In this document: positions 1 to 8,898 of the stretch, piece by piece | How the letters are laid out: every line of letters starts with the position of its first letter | Position numbering within the stretch: position 1 is the stretch's first letter | DNA from: Methanosaeta sp. PtaB.Bin039 | GTDB lineage: Archaea; Halobacteriota; Methanosarcinia; Methanotrichales; Methanotrichaceae | Length of the DNA stretch: 64,000 bases | Reading direction: 5' to 3' | Assembly (NCBI GenBank): GCA_002067795.1 | Contig: MVQI01000029.1 | Span: forward strand, 1 to 64,000 | Notes under the pieces: generated by a model | Databases searched by the model: none | The model's input: the letters and a program-made list of their open reading frames with translations, nothing else | What the model was told of the DNA's origin: nothing | Made by a program: the position numbers and the translations under genes

Positions 1-4
1 GCAT

Positions 5-24
5 CCCGCCAATGAATTGGCGGG
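5..24. repeat. Perfect 9-bp inverted repeat
   Basis: CCCGCCAAT is followed by a 2-nt spacer and its exact reverse complement ATTGGCGGG. It can form a strong stem. It lies at the window edge, so it may be the terminator hairpin of a gene outside the window or an operator; nothing further can be decided from here. Confidence 0.6.
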
Positions 25-135
25 GATTAGCCATGAGTTCGTCCTAAAGACAAACGCGCCGCCAATTCCGCTGCAAGCCTCGTGAAAACTTTTTAGGATC
101 AGTATGGCGATCCATCGGCTTTGCCGGAAAAGCCG

Positions 136-159
136 CTGAGAGGAATGCGGATTCCTCAG
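136..159 (-). terminator. Hairpin at the end of the GbsR-like gene
   Basis: AGGAAT and ATTCCT flank a GCGG loop, and the stem is extended by CTG/CAG with a 2-nt bulge. On the minus strand it overlaps the stop codon of the regulator gene and is followed by a short T-rich stretch (GGCTTTT). It is a plausible transcription-end hairpin; archaeal termination often needs only the T stretch. Confidence 0.45.
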
Positions 160-683
160 TCGTTACAACTGCCTTTCAAAAGGGCAATAAGTTGATCCGT
201 GTCGTAACGCTCCATTAGGTCTATGGCCTGTTCTGCTTTTCGGTAGAAGGTTTCCATGCGAACGATTCTATCTTGCAGTGCCTCAAGCTCTGGGAAATTC
301 GCATCGACCAGGGTCTTCTCAGAGATCTCCAGAGCCTGTAACAGGAGATGGATCTCCACCTTGACCCGGTTCATTATGGCCCGTCTCAGAGTATCAGCAT
401 CGGTAACCGGCAGATATCGATACTTCTTATCCCCGGGAGTCACAATCCTCATGACCAGGCCCAGCGTCTCAAGAAGGTTCATGTTGGAGCTTATGGTGGA
501 CTTGCTGTAGCCTGTGGTCTCCACAAGATCGTCCATGGATATCGGTTCGAGGGCAAGCATGATAACACCTCGCAGGACACCCACTGCATCGCTATACCCA
601 GCAATGCGAGCCGATTGCACGCATGCATTTATCATATACTCCCTAACCTGCTCCTCAGCAAAGACCTCGTGATCCCTCATCAC
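156..683 (-). CDS. GbsR/MarR-type winged-helix transcriptional regulator
   Basis: A cytoplasmic 175-residue DNA-binding protein. Residues about 40-105 form a winged helix: a predicted helix-turn-helix around DLVETTGYSKSTISSNMNLLE, then a wing with GDKKYRYLPV. The C-terminal 70 residues are helical and charged, as in the dimerisation helices of the GbsR family (COG1510). Two Met codons lie back to back at the start (683 and 680). It is divergent from the RND transporter at 988, and in methanogens such regulators commonly sit beside HAE3 transporters, so it probably controls that gene and itself. The ligand is unknown. Confidence 0.8.
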   Translation of the reverse strand: MMRDHEVFAEEQVREYMINACVQSARIAGYSDAVGVLRGVIMLALEPISMDDLVETTGYSKSTISSNMNLLETLGLVMRIVTPGDKKYRYLPVTDADTLRRAIMNRVKVEIHLLLQALEISEKTLVDANFPELEALQDRIVRMETFYRKAEQAIDLMERYDTDQLIALLKGSCND

Positions 684-702
684 ATCCTACATACACCATA
701 AG

Positions 703-740
703 TTTTAAATATCTTTCGTAAAACCAGTACGTTCGGTAAA
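703..740 (-). promoter_or_regulatory. Promoter and possible operator of the GbsR-like gene
   Basis: On the minus strand a TATA box (ATATTTAAAA, 712-703) lies about 25 nt before the start codon at 683, which predicts a leaderless or nearly leaderless transcript. Immediately upstream of the box are two direct repeats, TTCGTAAA (715-722) and TTCGGTAAA (732-740), spaced 17 bp apart. These are candidate regulator-binding sites; that role is inferred. Confidence 0.45.
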
Positions 741-987
741 TACAGAATTAAATGGACGACCCGGGCGTTCCCCCCTTAGCAGCGCAGAATCCTGGGAAGA
801 TTTTCAGATGGGAGCTTCACAGCCACAGATACGAGGGTGCTGAGAAGAGGAGACCTTGGGGGGGACACGGGAAAATCATGTTTAAGTATATCGCGGTGGT
901 GAGATATTGAGCCTCCCAGAGGCGGCCGGAAAATCCGGGAAATCTCAGATGGATCCCGAGGGGATGTCTGAAAATAGAACTGGATAG

Positions 988-3381
988 GTGATGGTCATAG
1001 GCGGGAAGAATAGGTTTGGGATCTGGATTGAGAGGCATCCGCTTCTGATCATAGCCGCGGCGGTTCTTCTTACTGCTGCATCAATTCACTATGCTCAGTT
1101 CATAGAGATGCAGGGGATGCAAACCGAGAACTTCGTGGGCAAGGACTCAGACCTATACCAGAAGTACGATCACCTGTTCATGGAGAAATTCGGTACCCAG
1201 TCTTTGATGGTGATCATCGAAGGGGACGACGTAACAACACCATCCGTATTGAAGGCAATGGACCGCCTCATCCAAAGGATGGAAGAAGCTCCAAGCGTCC
1301 TGGGCGTTGATGGAATCTCCCAGATAGTGGCCCGAGCTGAGGAAAATGCCTCCGGCATCCGCGGAATACCGGATGACCAGGCCAGCATCGATCGCTATCT
1401 TGAGGACCATGGCCCAGCCCTTTCCTTTATACTTCCTGATAAGCGGCATACGATAGTGGCTATCGAGACCCCGCTGACCCTCACTGAGCGAGAAGGGGAG
1501 GTGCTGCTCCAGGAGACTGAGAAGGTGGCCGAGATCGCCAGCTTTCCGCCCGGAATCGAGGTAATAGTAACGGGCGATGCCGCGCTTGGATTGGCAATAA
1601 AGACTGAGATGGCAACCAGCAACGGCATCCTGATGGGTCTGGCCGGCTTGCTGATGATCCTGGCTCTGCTATTGGTCTTCAGGCACGTCAACTGGCCTAT
1701 CCTGCCCCTGCCCACCGTCTTTTTGGGCATCATCTGGACATTTGGGATCATGGGGCTCGCCCATATCCCGATGACGATGATCTCTGTATCCGCTTTTCCA
1801 ATACTGATTGGAATAGGAATAGATTACGCAATCCAGTTCCACAGCCGTATCGAGGAGGAGTTCAGCCGGGGGGGGACCATGCTGGACGCAGTGGTCCAGA
1901 CCGTATCCCATACGGCGCCTGCAGTGCTAATCGCCCTCCTGATAACGGCAGCCGGATTCTTCTCCCTGTTTTCGTCCACCGTGCCAATGATCCAGCAGTT
2001 CGGCCTGCTGTGTCTGATCGGCCTCATCATGTGCTATCTCTCAGGCCTGTTTGTCGAGATATCCTTGCTGTACCTGGCGGAGAGGCGACGCAGCCTCCGA
2101 GACCCTCAACGCCGGTCTGAGAGGGATGAAGAGGGCGGACAAGACGAGACGGCAAATTCCAGCTTTGTCGGTGAGATGGTCAACAGGGCAGTACAGATTT
2201 CCCTGAAGAGGCAAAGAGCCATCCTGGTTTTGGCTCTGGTACTCTCTCTGGCCGGGACCTATGCCGACACGCAGGTCCCCGTGGATACGGACTTCAAGAA
2301 CTATATCCCTCAGGACCTGCCCCCCCTCGTCGAGTTTCGGCATCTGAACGACATTTTCGGGGGCAGTGACGAGATCAATATCGTGGTTCAGGGTGCGGAT
2401 ATGACCGACCCCAAAGCCATGAGATGGGTGGACGAGTTCGGCTCCTACCTGAAGAGCTCACGCCAGCAGATATACGATACCACCAGCATTGCCACAATGG
2501 TCAGGGCTGCAAACGGGGGTTTCATTCCGGAAACACCTGCCGGAATTAAGGAGGTTCTCGACTCTCTGCCGCCTGCTCAGCGCGACAAGTACATAGACGG
2601 ACACGACACAGCTCTCATCGACCTGAACATAGGCCAGGCCGTACGAGACCTGGGAGAGGAGGGGATCGACCGGCTGCTGGTGGAGGTGAAAAAGGACGGC
2701 ATCTGGTTTGGACCACATCCAGGCATGTCCATAACCATCACAGGCGACCTGGTGGTGATGACCACCGTGATCGATGCCCTGACCACCGGGCGGACCGAGA
2801 TGACCCTGATTGGCCTTTTATTGATCTTCCTGATACTTCTGGCAGTCTATCGTGACCTGATAAAAGCCCTGGTGCCGGTGCTGCCAATGATGGTGGTCAT
2901 CGGCTGGATGGGAGGCGTCATGTACGTGGCCGGCATGAGCTACACTCCTCTTACCGCCACCCTGGGAGCGCTGATCCTCGGGGTTGGATCGGAGTACTCG
3001 ATACTCATGATGGAACGATTCTATGAAGAGCTTGACCGTCTGGGAGATGAGGGGCTGGCAATAGCCGCGACATCGAAGAGCATAGGAGCTGCCCTTATGG
3101 CCTCCGGGCTCACCACCGTCTTCGGATTTGCGGCGCTTATGGCCTCGCCGTTCCTCATTACAAGCAACTTCGGAATACTGACCGTCCTGGCCGTGATTTT
3201 CGCGCTGGCCACCACGTTTACCGTTTTTCCGGTTCTTCTGCTTGGGATGGAGAAGGAGCGGACAAGGATACAGCAGCTGGGCCAGAAGGTACTTGTGACA
3301 GCAAGGGAGATCAAAATGGCTGCTTGCCGACGACAGCAAGCTACTTTGGCATCTCAGAGAGGGGGCAGAGCCGTTAGATGA
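988..3381 (+). CDS. RND superfamily (HAE3/MMPL) exporter
   Basis: A 797-residue integral membrane protein with the duplicated RND layout: TM1 near residues 15-30, an extracytoplasmic loop to about 205, five TM helices at 215-360, then a second half with TM at about 405-420, a loop to about 605, and five more TM helices to about 760. Motifs such as GIGIDYAIQFHSRIEEE and GVGSEYSILMMERFYEE carry the acidic residues typical of HAE3 proton relays. HAE3 members move hydrophobic or amphiphilic molecules (hopanoids, lipids) using the proton gradient; the cargo here is unknown. GTG at 988 is followed directly by ATG at 991, and either may be the start. A TATA-like TTTAAGTATA lies at 881-890. The partner surface protein follows 105 nt downstream. 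Confidence 0.9.
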   Translation: MMVIGGKNRFGIWIERHPLLIIAAAVLLTAASIHYAQFIEMQGMQTENFVGKDSDLYQKYDHLFMEKFGTQSLMVIIEGDDVTTPSVLKAMDRLIQRMEEAPSVLGVDGISQIVARAEENASGIRGIPDDQASIDRYLEDHGPALSFILPDKRHTIVAIETPLTLTEREGEVLLQETEKVAEIASFPPGIEVIVTGDAALGLAIKTEMATSNGILMGLAGLLMILALLLVFRHVNWPILPLPTVFLGIIWTFGIMGLAHIPMTMISVSAFPILIGIGIDYAIQFHSRIEEEFSRGGTMLDAVVQTVSHTAPAVLIALLITAAGFFSLFSSTVPMIQQFGLLCLIGLIMCYLSGLFVEISLLYLAERRRSLRDPQRRSERDEEGGQDETANSSFVGEMVNRAVQISLKRQRAILVLALVLSLAGTYADTQVPVDTDFKNYIPQDLPPLVEFRHLNDIFGGSDEINIVVQGADMTDPKAMRWVDEFGSYLKSSRQQIYDTTSIATMVRAANGGFIPETPAGIKEVLDSLPPAQRDKYIDGHDTALIDLNIGQAVRDLGEEGIDRLLVEVKKDGIWFGPHPGMSITITGDLVVMTTVIDALTTGRTEMTLIGLLLIFLILLAVYRDLIKALVPVLPMMVVIGWMGGVMYVAGMSYTPLTATLGALILGVGSEYSILMMERFYEELDRLGDEGLAIAATSKSIGAALMASGLTTVFGFAALMASPFLITSNFGILTVLAVIFALATTFTVFPVLLLGMEKERTRIQQLGQKVLVTAREIKMAACRRQQATLASQRGGRAVR

Positions 3382-3486
3382 CTGCCAGAACAAGGTCTCA
3401 ACGCATAGGAAAAGCGTCATAATAGAAGATATTTCGCACTCATGATCCGATAAGATAGAAGGCTGTCTTTCAAAGGAGCACTCAAG

Positions 3487-4524
3487 ATGAAAGCAAGATT
3501 GGCTGTTCTGGGCTTAATCGCCCTTATATCTCTGGCATCGTCCCAGGACAATTACATACCGCTGGTCTCTGGCGATAACTTCTGGACCATGGAGGGATCG
3601 CCAAGCCTGACCGCTACCGTGACCGGAACCAACGAGTTCGACCGGGGCGACACTGTCACCCTGTACCTTGACCTGATAAACTATGGCCGTTTTATGGGCT
3701 TTAAGAAGGATAAGACGCCAGATGGGGCACTTGACCAGGCACTGGCAGGCGAGGAGCAGAAGCTGGAGCAGGCGAAGACCACTGCCATAGGCATAAAGGC
3801 TACCCTGAACTCGGATAACGACCAGATCGAGGTACAGTCAGGTGATCAGGTTGTAGAGGCTTTGAAGTCCGGCGCGAAGACCGCCAATCCCATCAAGTTC
3901 TCGATCAAGATCGCCAAGCACGCCCCGGCCGGCCGGTACAACCTCACACTGGATCTGAGATACGATTACCAGTATAATGTGGAGGTCGATGCCAGCAGCT
4001 TTAACAGGGAGACCAACAGCCTGGTGGGGTTCCGCACCTCCTACTGGTATCAGAAGAAGAATGAGACCGTCGCCATTCCCATCATCGTAAAGAGAAAAGC
4101 CGATTTCCAGATCACAGATGTGGAGAGCCGGCTCTCTGTCGGACAGAAGAAGGGCCAGATCGAGGTTATTTACCAGAACATCGGAGAGGATCCGGTGCAG
4201 GATGGAATCGCACGCTTGAGCATCTTCAAGCCCTTCACCTCCACCGACGACCAGGCCTACCTGGGAGAGCTCAAACCCGGAGAGGCCAAAAAGGTCGTCT
4301 TCAGGGTGGATGTGGACACAGACGCCACCCCCAAAGAGTATGGGATCAATAGCGAGATCAAGTACACCGATGTCCGTGGAGATACGATAATCTCAGAGAG
4401 CATGAAGATACCGGTGACGGTTTACCCAGCCCAGCGTTCCATGCTGATCCCGGCACTGGCAGTACTGGCTGTGATTGCCCTTTCCGGGGGCTATATCTAC
4501 CGGAGAAATAAGAAGAAGGCATGA
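3487..4524 (+). CDS. COG1361-type membrane-anchored surface protein
   Basis: A 345-residue exported protein. A signal peptide covers residues 1-19 (cleavage near ASS-QD). The ectodomain has Ig/CARDB-like beta segments (for example the stretch around GDTVTLYLDLINYGRF and AKKVVFRVDVDTDATPKEYGI). One C-terminal TM helix (about 321-339) ends in RRNKKKA. The Shine-Dalgarno sequence AAAGGAG lies at 3472-3478. COG1361 proteins are regularly encoded next to archaeal HAE3 exporters, so this is probably a partner of the transporter at 988, perhaps as an extracytoplasmic adaptor. It has no catalytic motif. Confidence 0.8.
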   Translation: MKARLAVLGLIALISLASSQDNYIPLVSGDNFWTMEGSPSLTATVTGTNEFDRGDTVTLYLDLINYGRFMGFKKDKTPDGALDQALAGEEQKLEQAKTTAIGIKATLNSDNDQIEVQSGDQVVEALKSGAKTANPIKFSIKIAKHAPAGRYNLTLDLRYDYQYNVEVDASSFNRETNSLVGFRTSYWYQKKNETVAIPIIVKRKADFQITDVESRLSVGQKKGQIEVIYQNIGEDPVQDGIARLSIFKPFTSTDDQAYLGELKPGEAKKVVFRVDVDTDATPKEYGINSEIKYTDVRGDTIISESMKIPVTVYPAQRSMLIPALAVLAVIALSGGYIYRRNKKKA

Positions 4525-4579
4525 GGGAATCGCCTGCAGGGAGCTTGTGGCGCGCAAGCATCGAAGATATCATCGAATT

Positions 4580-4622
4580 GCCCGGCTGCATATCGTTCGC
4601 AGAGGCGTTTTTTTAGCCGGGC
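4580..4622 (+). terminator. Stem with T7 tract after the surface-protein gene
   Basis: GCCCGGCT (4580-4587) and AGCCGGGC (4615-4622) form an 8-bp stem around a 27-nt loop that contains a T7 run. A T-run inside the loop is compatible with archaeal termination. It lies 55 nt after the stop codon at 4524. Confidence 0.4.
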
Positions 4623-4864
4623 AGGCATTCTTCGGAACCGATGGTGTGATCTGATCAGGGTCCTGCCCTGATCCGATCGGACCTGAATCTGCTGAGATGC
4701 CCAAAAAAAAGCCATCTTCAGCTCGTCTCCGACCTCTCAAATCCCATCATAGCAGCACCAATCCCATGAGGATCGAGAAGGTGCGTAAAAGATCGGTGCC
4801 CTTCGGACTGTGCCGAAAAATCACATGAAACTTTTTTGCAGCCTACAGGCATGCCACTCTTCAA

Positions 4865-4892
4865 CGATCTCCCTCAGGCGATCTCCCTCAGG
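4865..4892. repeat. 14-bp tandem duplication upstream of corA
   Basis: CGATCTCCCTCAGG occurs twice head to tail without a mismatch. It sits in a 544-nt gap (4525-5068) that otherwise holds the terminator-like stem above and no coding signal. The role is unknown; a recent slippage duplication is the simplest reading. Confidence 0.7.
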
Positions 4893-5068
4893 GCACCTTG
4901 AGGAGATACGAATTTGCGAAAATTCACATCATAGCCCCGATTCAGCAGGCGGAACGAAACCTATTTGTTATTTGAGGACGAACTTTTTTTTGTATCCGCT
5001 TCGACCTGTCCTCTCGGTCTGAAATCAGCTGGACACCTCGAAACGGCCTGGTTTGGGGGGTCCAGTCT

Positions 5069-6133
5069 ATGCAGGAGCTGATGAGGAACAAAGAGGGAAA
5101 GCCCGATATCCAGCCCGCCCGGATGGAGAAGGAGAGGATACTGCCAAGAGTGGAGCAATCCAGGGTCACCATAATAGATTACGATGAGGCCCAATTCCAG
5201 GAGGAGGAGGCCCATTCGATCGAGGATTGCGCTCCGTTTCGCTACAAGCCCACAGTCACCTGGATCAAGGTGGACGGAATCCATGCCGATACGGTGGAGA
5301 AGCTGGGCAAGATATTCGATATCCATCCGCTCATCGTGGAGGATATCGTCAGCTCGCAGCAACGGCCGAAGATGGAGGATTTTGGGGACTACATATTCAT
5401 AGTACTCAAGATGTTTTATTTCGACGAGGCCAATAACGAGGTTACTGCAGAGCAGTTCAGCCTGATATTCAGCCAGAACTTCGTGATAACATTCGAGGAG
5501 AGCGGAGGAGATGTATTCAGGCTTGTTCGAGAGAGGATCAAGAACGAGAAAGGCCGCATCCGCAGGATGGGCACAGATTACCTGGCATACGTACTCTTGG
5601 ACGCTATCGTGGACAACTACTACATAATCCTCGAGAACCTTGGAGAAAAAATTGAGGACCTGGAAGCTGAGCTTGTATCGGATCCCTCCACCGAGAACCT
5701 GCGGGATATCTACGAACTCAAGAGCTCCATGATATTCCTGCGCAAATCGGTCTGGCCGCTTCGTGAGGTGATCAGCCGTCTGGAGCGAGGCGAGTCGCCA
5801 CTCTTGCATGAGACTACAAGCATCTACCTGAGGGACGTGTACGATCATACTATCCAGGTAATAGACAACATAGAGATCTTCCGGGATATGCTATCTGAGA
5901 TGCTGAGCATACATCTATCCAGCACCAGCAACAAGCTCAACGAGATAATGAAGGTGCTGACAATCATCACGACGATCTTCATACCCCTCTCATTCATATC
6001 CAGTGTATTCAGCATGAATTTCAGGTACATGCCGGAGCTCGAGTGGGAGTACGGCTATATGGCCAGCCTGGTGCTCATGGGCATTGTTGGCGTGGCCATG
6101 GTGGTCTACTTCATGAGGAAGAACTGGCTTTAG
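5069..6133 (+). CDS. corA: CorA-family divalent cation transporter with an SMN signature
   Basis: A 354-residue inner-membrane channel subunit. The N-terminal 290 residues are a soluble alpha/beta plus long-helix domain (HPLIVEDIVSSQQRPKMEDFGDYIFIVLKM is the family hallmark region). Two TM helices follow at about 294-314 and 330-348, and the protein ends KNWL. The loop between the helices normally carries GMN (YGMNF), which selects hydrated Mg2+ in CorA pentamers; here residues 315-317 read SMN, followed by FRYMPEL. The rest of the loop is conserved, so this is not an obvious reading error. Relatives with a changed first residue include ZntB-type zinc transporters, so the ion is uncertain. 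ATG at 5069 follows a GGGGGGT stretch. Confidence 0.88.
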   Translation: MQELMRNKEGKPDIQPARMEKERILPRVEQSRVTIIDYDEAQFQEEEAHSIEDCAPFRYKPTVTWIKVDGIHADTVEKLGKIFDIHPLIVEDIVSSQQRPKMEDFGDYIFIVLKMFYFDEANNEVTAEQFSLIFSQNFVITFEESGGDVFRLVRERIKNEKGRIRRMGTDYLAYVLLDAIVDNYYIILENLGEKIEDLEAELVSDPSTENLRDIYELKSSMIFLRKSVWPLREVISRLERGESPLLHETTSIYLRDVYDHTIQVIDNIEIFRDMLSEMLSIHLSSTSNKLNEIMKVLTIITTIFIPLSFISSVFSMNFRYMPELEWEYGYMASLVLMGIVGVAMVVYFMRKNWL

Positions 6134-6394
6134 GCCTGAGCATCCTCATATTTTCAGCCGCCGCATATGAAGTGAAGTGGACCACACTTGGCAAATAGGT
6201 CGCTCTGATTTTCTAGGATGGCCTTTGTTCAGCTGGGACCGATAATCCAAAAAGAGATCTGACGGCTCATACTCTGCCGCCCGAATCGACCGCATGAACT
6301 CCAGGAGCGGCCCAATCGGATTCCGTGGTCACAACATCATGCGATAACCTTTTGTTCGTTGAGGACTAATAATTATGCTGGAGGATTGAATCAA

Positions 6395-7069
6395 ATGTGT
6401 TGTAGCTCTGAAGATATGGTGGATTTCAATGGCATGCCCTTGCTGGGCGATAAGATGCCAAACCTGGAAGTGCGGACCACGCACGGTCCGATGAAGCTGC
6501 CGGATGACTTTGCTGGCAAGTGGTTCGTCCTGTTCAGCCATCCGGCCGATTTCACCCCGGTCTGCACAACCGAGTTCATCGCCTTTCAGAAGAGAATGGG
6601 CGAGTTCAAGAAGCTAAACTGCGAGCTGATCGGTCTCTCTATCGACCAGGTATTCTCCCATATGAAGTGGACGGAGTGGATAAAAGAGAAGATGGGCGTG
6701 GAGATCAAATTCCCGATCATAGCTGATACAGGAGCAGTGGCAAGCCTGCTCGGGATGGTCCACCCGGGAAAAGGCTCAAACACCGTGCGGGCGGTGTTCG
6801 TGGTCGATCCCAGCGGTATCCTGCGCCTGATGGTCTATTATCCTCAGGAAGTAGGCCGAAACATGGATGAGATCCTGAGAGTCGTCGAGGCACTGCAGGT
6901 TGCGGACAAGAACAAAGTTGCAATGCCAGCCAACTGGCCAAAGAACGATCTTATAGGCGATGAGGTCATAATACCGCCACCTGGAGACGAGAAGACCGCC
7001 AAAGAGCGTTCGAAAATGTATGAGTGCTACGACTGGTGGTTCTGCCATAAGAAGCTGACCAAGAGCTAA
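6395..7069 (+). CDS. Peroxiredoxin (archaeal Prx6/AhpC2 type)
   Basis: A cytoplasmic thiol peroxidase of 224 residues that reduces H2O2 and organic peroxides. The peroxidatic Cys is C57 in [13 protein letters not shown], and the supporting Arg lies in [15 protein letters not shown]. The C-terminal arm ends [12 protein letters not shown] with two Cys residues spaced as in archaeal decameric enzymes, where they form resolving disulfides. The start at 6395 is chosen because GGAGG lies 10 nt upstream (6380-6384); the frame is open further, to 6359, without a ribosome site. The N-terminal MCCSS is unusual. It stands alone and is probably part of the oxidative-stress response, as are the rubredoxin and ferritin at 15.9-16.7 kb. 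Confidence 0.93.
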   Translation: MCCSSEDMVDFNGMPLLGDKMPNLEVRTTHGPMKLPDDFAGKWFVLFSHPADFTPVCTTEFIAFQKRMGEFKKLNCELIGLSIDQVFSHMKWTEWIKEKMGVEIKFPIIADTGAVASLLGMVHPGKGSNTVRAVFVVDPSGILRLMVYYPQEVGRNMDEILRVVEALQVADKNKVAMPANWPKNDLIGDEVIIPPPGDEKTAKERSKMYECYDWWFCHKKLTKS

Positions 7070-7104
7070 AAAAAAACATCTAAGCGCTCTATACAGCTCT
7101 TTTT
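7061..7104 (+). terminator. Terminator hairpin of the peroxiredoxin gene
   Basis: AAGAGCT at the end of the coding region (7061-7067) pairs with AGCTCTT at 7095-7101, and a T-run completes the signal (TTTTT, 7100-7104). An A9 tract lies in the loop. Confidence 0.5.
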
Positions 7105-7222
7105 CGGCCTTGACCGTATTTGCTCGGAAAAAGCCCTGCGCTTCGAGCAAATTACGGCTCTTTCTTCCGATCCTGCGACTGCAACAGCCCGAAGTCCGTC
7201 TGCAACATTCGTATAACCTTCA

Positions 7223-7337
7223 TATCCATATCCGAATACCTGTCATATCAATATCCGCATACATATCATATCAATATCCGAATACCTGTCGTATCCATAT
7301 ACGCATATCTGTCGTATCCATATACGCATACCTGTCA
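7223..7337. repeat. Five tandem copies of a 23-bp repeat
   Basis: Copies start at 7223, 7246, 7269, 7292 and 7315, with no spacer. Each copy has the pattern TATC-A/C-ATAT-A/C-CG-A/C-ATA followed by a variable CTGTC or similar end. They are AT-rich and CG-free except for the fixed CG in the middle. The array begins 154 nt after the peroxiredoxin stop and ends 102 nt before the MFS start. The period of 23 bp is close to two helical turns, which would place a bound protein on one face of the DNA. Confidence 0.9.
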
Positions 7338-7439
7338 TAACATGCATGTCCTCTACGCTGTGCATCGAAGGGCAATCTCAACGGGCGGCATGTCGAGGAG
7401 AAAGACTATATGCGCCTGATTTCATCATTGACATGATAG

Positions 7440-8684
7440 ATGGTACCAGATATCATAGAGAGGCATGCCGATCAGGGCGGGCGTCTTGACGGAGCTCTTG
7501 CAGTGGCAGGCTGCTGTCTGGCCTTATTCTGGCCGGGGGCTATGAACTTCGGTTTTCCGGGAGTAATGGCTCCGGTGTGGCAGGATATGTACCATATTGG
7601 GCGCGGGGCCACAGGCAATACAGTATTCGTCCTTCTGGCGACGGTTGGCATCTTCATGTTCCTGGTCGGGCGCTGGCAGGAGCGTTATGGTACAAGGGCT
7701 CTGATCGCAGCAGGGATTGTGATTTGTTCCTTTGGCTCCATACTTGTCGCCTTTGCGTCCGGAATGGCCATGGTCTATGCCTGGGCGTTCATAACCGGCC
7801 TGGCTTCTTGCTTTGTGTACATTCCTGCTCTGACCACAGTTCAGCGTTGGTATCCAAACCGAAAAGGCCTGGTTGCCGGGGTGGCCAGCATGGTCTTCGG
7901 CATCTCGGCTGCCCTGACTGCCCCCTTATTTGATGAGCTCTTGACCACCCTTGGATACCAGACCATGAACATCTACGTGGCCGTGCTAATCCTTATCACA
8001 GGGCTTGTCGGAGCCTATATGGCCAGATCGCCGGAAGGCCGAAATTGCGGCGAAGCAAAGGCATCGTTCGAGTCGGAAACCTCAGGCCGTTGCATCTCTT
8101 CCCTTACCGTGCAGGAAGCTGCAAGGCTCTCAAGCTTCTGGTTTCTCTGGATTATCTGGGCACTGCAAGGGGCTGCAGGAATAGCAATGGTTACCCTCTC
8201 CACTGGCTACGGCCTGGCCAGGGGATTTGAGATGGGATCCGCGGTGTTCATCCTGATGGCCTTTAACGCCACCAACGGTATGGGTCGGCTTATCAGCGGT
8301 CTGCTCTCCGATATCTTGGGACGAAACCTCATCATGTGCCTGACGTTCACCGGGGCAGGTCTGGCTTACATCCTGCTTCCTTTGGCCAGTAGCCTTTGGC
8401 TCTGCGCTCTGCTGGCCGGCGTTATCGGGCTTGCCTTCGGCACTCTCTTCTCGGTCTCGGCGCCGCTTGTTGCTGACTGCTTCGGCCTTGGCCACTTCGG
8501 ATCTGTATTCGGGCTGGTATTCACCGGCTATGGCCTGGTTGCAGGATTTTTGGGACCTGCTCTCAGCGGCCATATCCTTGATGCAACAGGGGGCGATTTC
8601 TCCCTGGTCTTCCTGTATCTGGGAGCGTTCTGCCTGCTGTCTGGAGCCCTGATCTGGAGGGTGCAACCGCCAGTCCGGCTGTGA
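7440..8684 (+). CDS. MFS transporter, OFA (oxalate/formate antiporter-like) family
   Basis: A 414-residue membrane protein with 12 predicted TM helices in two bundles joined by a cytoplasmic loop at about 195-220. The motif RWYPNRKGLVAGVASMVFG in TM4-5 is diagnostic of the OFA branch, and the second half has NGMGRLISGLLSDILGRN. OFA proteins exchange or take up small carboxylates such as oxalate, formate or lactate; the substrate is not determined by sequence. ATG at 7440 is the only good Met before the first helix. The tandem array just upstream may control it. Confidence 0.87.
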   Translation: MVPDIIERHADQGGRLDGALAVAGCCLALFWPGAMNFGFPGVMAPVWQDMYHIGRGATGNTVFVLLATVGIFMFLVGRWQERYGTRALIAAGIVICSFGSILVAFASGMAMVYAWAFITGLASCFVYIPALTTVQRWYPNRKGLVAGVASMVFGISAALTAPLFDELLTTLGYQTMNIYVAVLILITGLVGAYMARSPEGRNCGEAKASFESETSGRCISSLTVQEAARLSSFWFLWIIWALQGAAGIAMVTLSTGYGLARGFEMGSAVFILMAFNATNGMGRLISGLLSDILGRNLIMCLTFTGAGLAYILLPLASSLWLCALLAGVIGLAFGTLFSVSAPLVADCFGLGHFGSVFGLVFTGYGLVAGFLGPALSGHILDATGGDFSLVFLYLGAFCLLSGALIWRVQPPVRL

Positions 8685-8898
8685 CCCGGTATCAAAAAGA
8701 CGCCCAGGCAGAACTGGTTGGGATGCGAGAAACGACATGCTCCTGGCCAGAGCCGATCGCGGATCTCGAAGGAAAAAGAGGCTATGCCAAGGGGGCCTTT
8801 GGGCCGCTGGGAGAGGTTTTCTGCCCCTCCAGAGGCCCGGGGAAGTAGGAGACGTCCCCCCTTGAATCAGAAGATTATGCTGTAAGCGCGCTTCGGAC

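Noticed and set aside
1395-1751. Antisense frames across the RND transporter
   Set aside because: They overlap a strongly supported gene in full and show shadow composition.
7205-7345. CRISPR array for the 23-bp repeats
   Set aside because: There are no spacers between the copies and no cas genes in the window; it is a simple tandem array.
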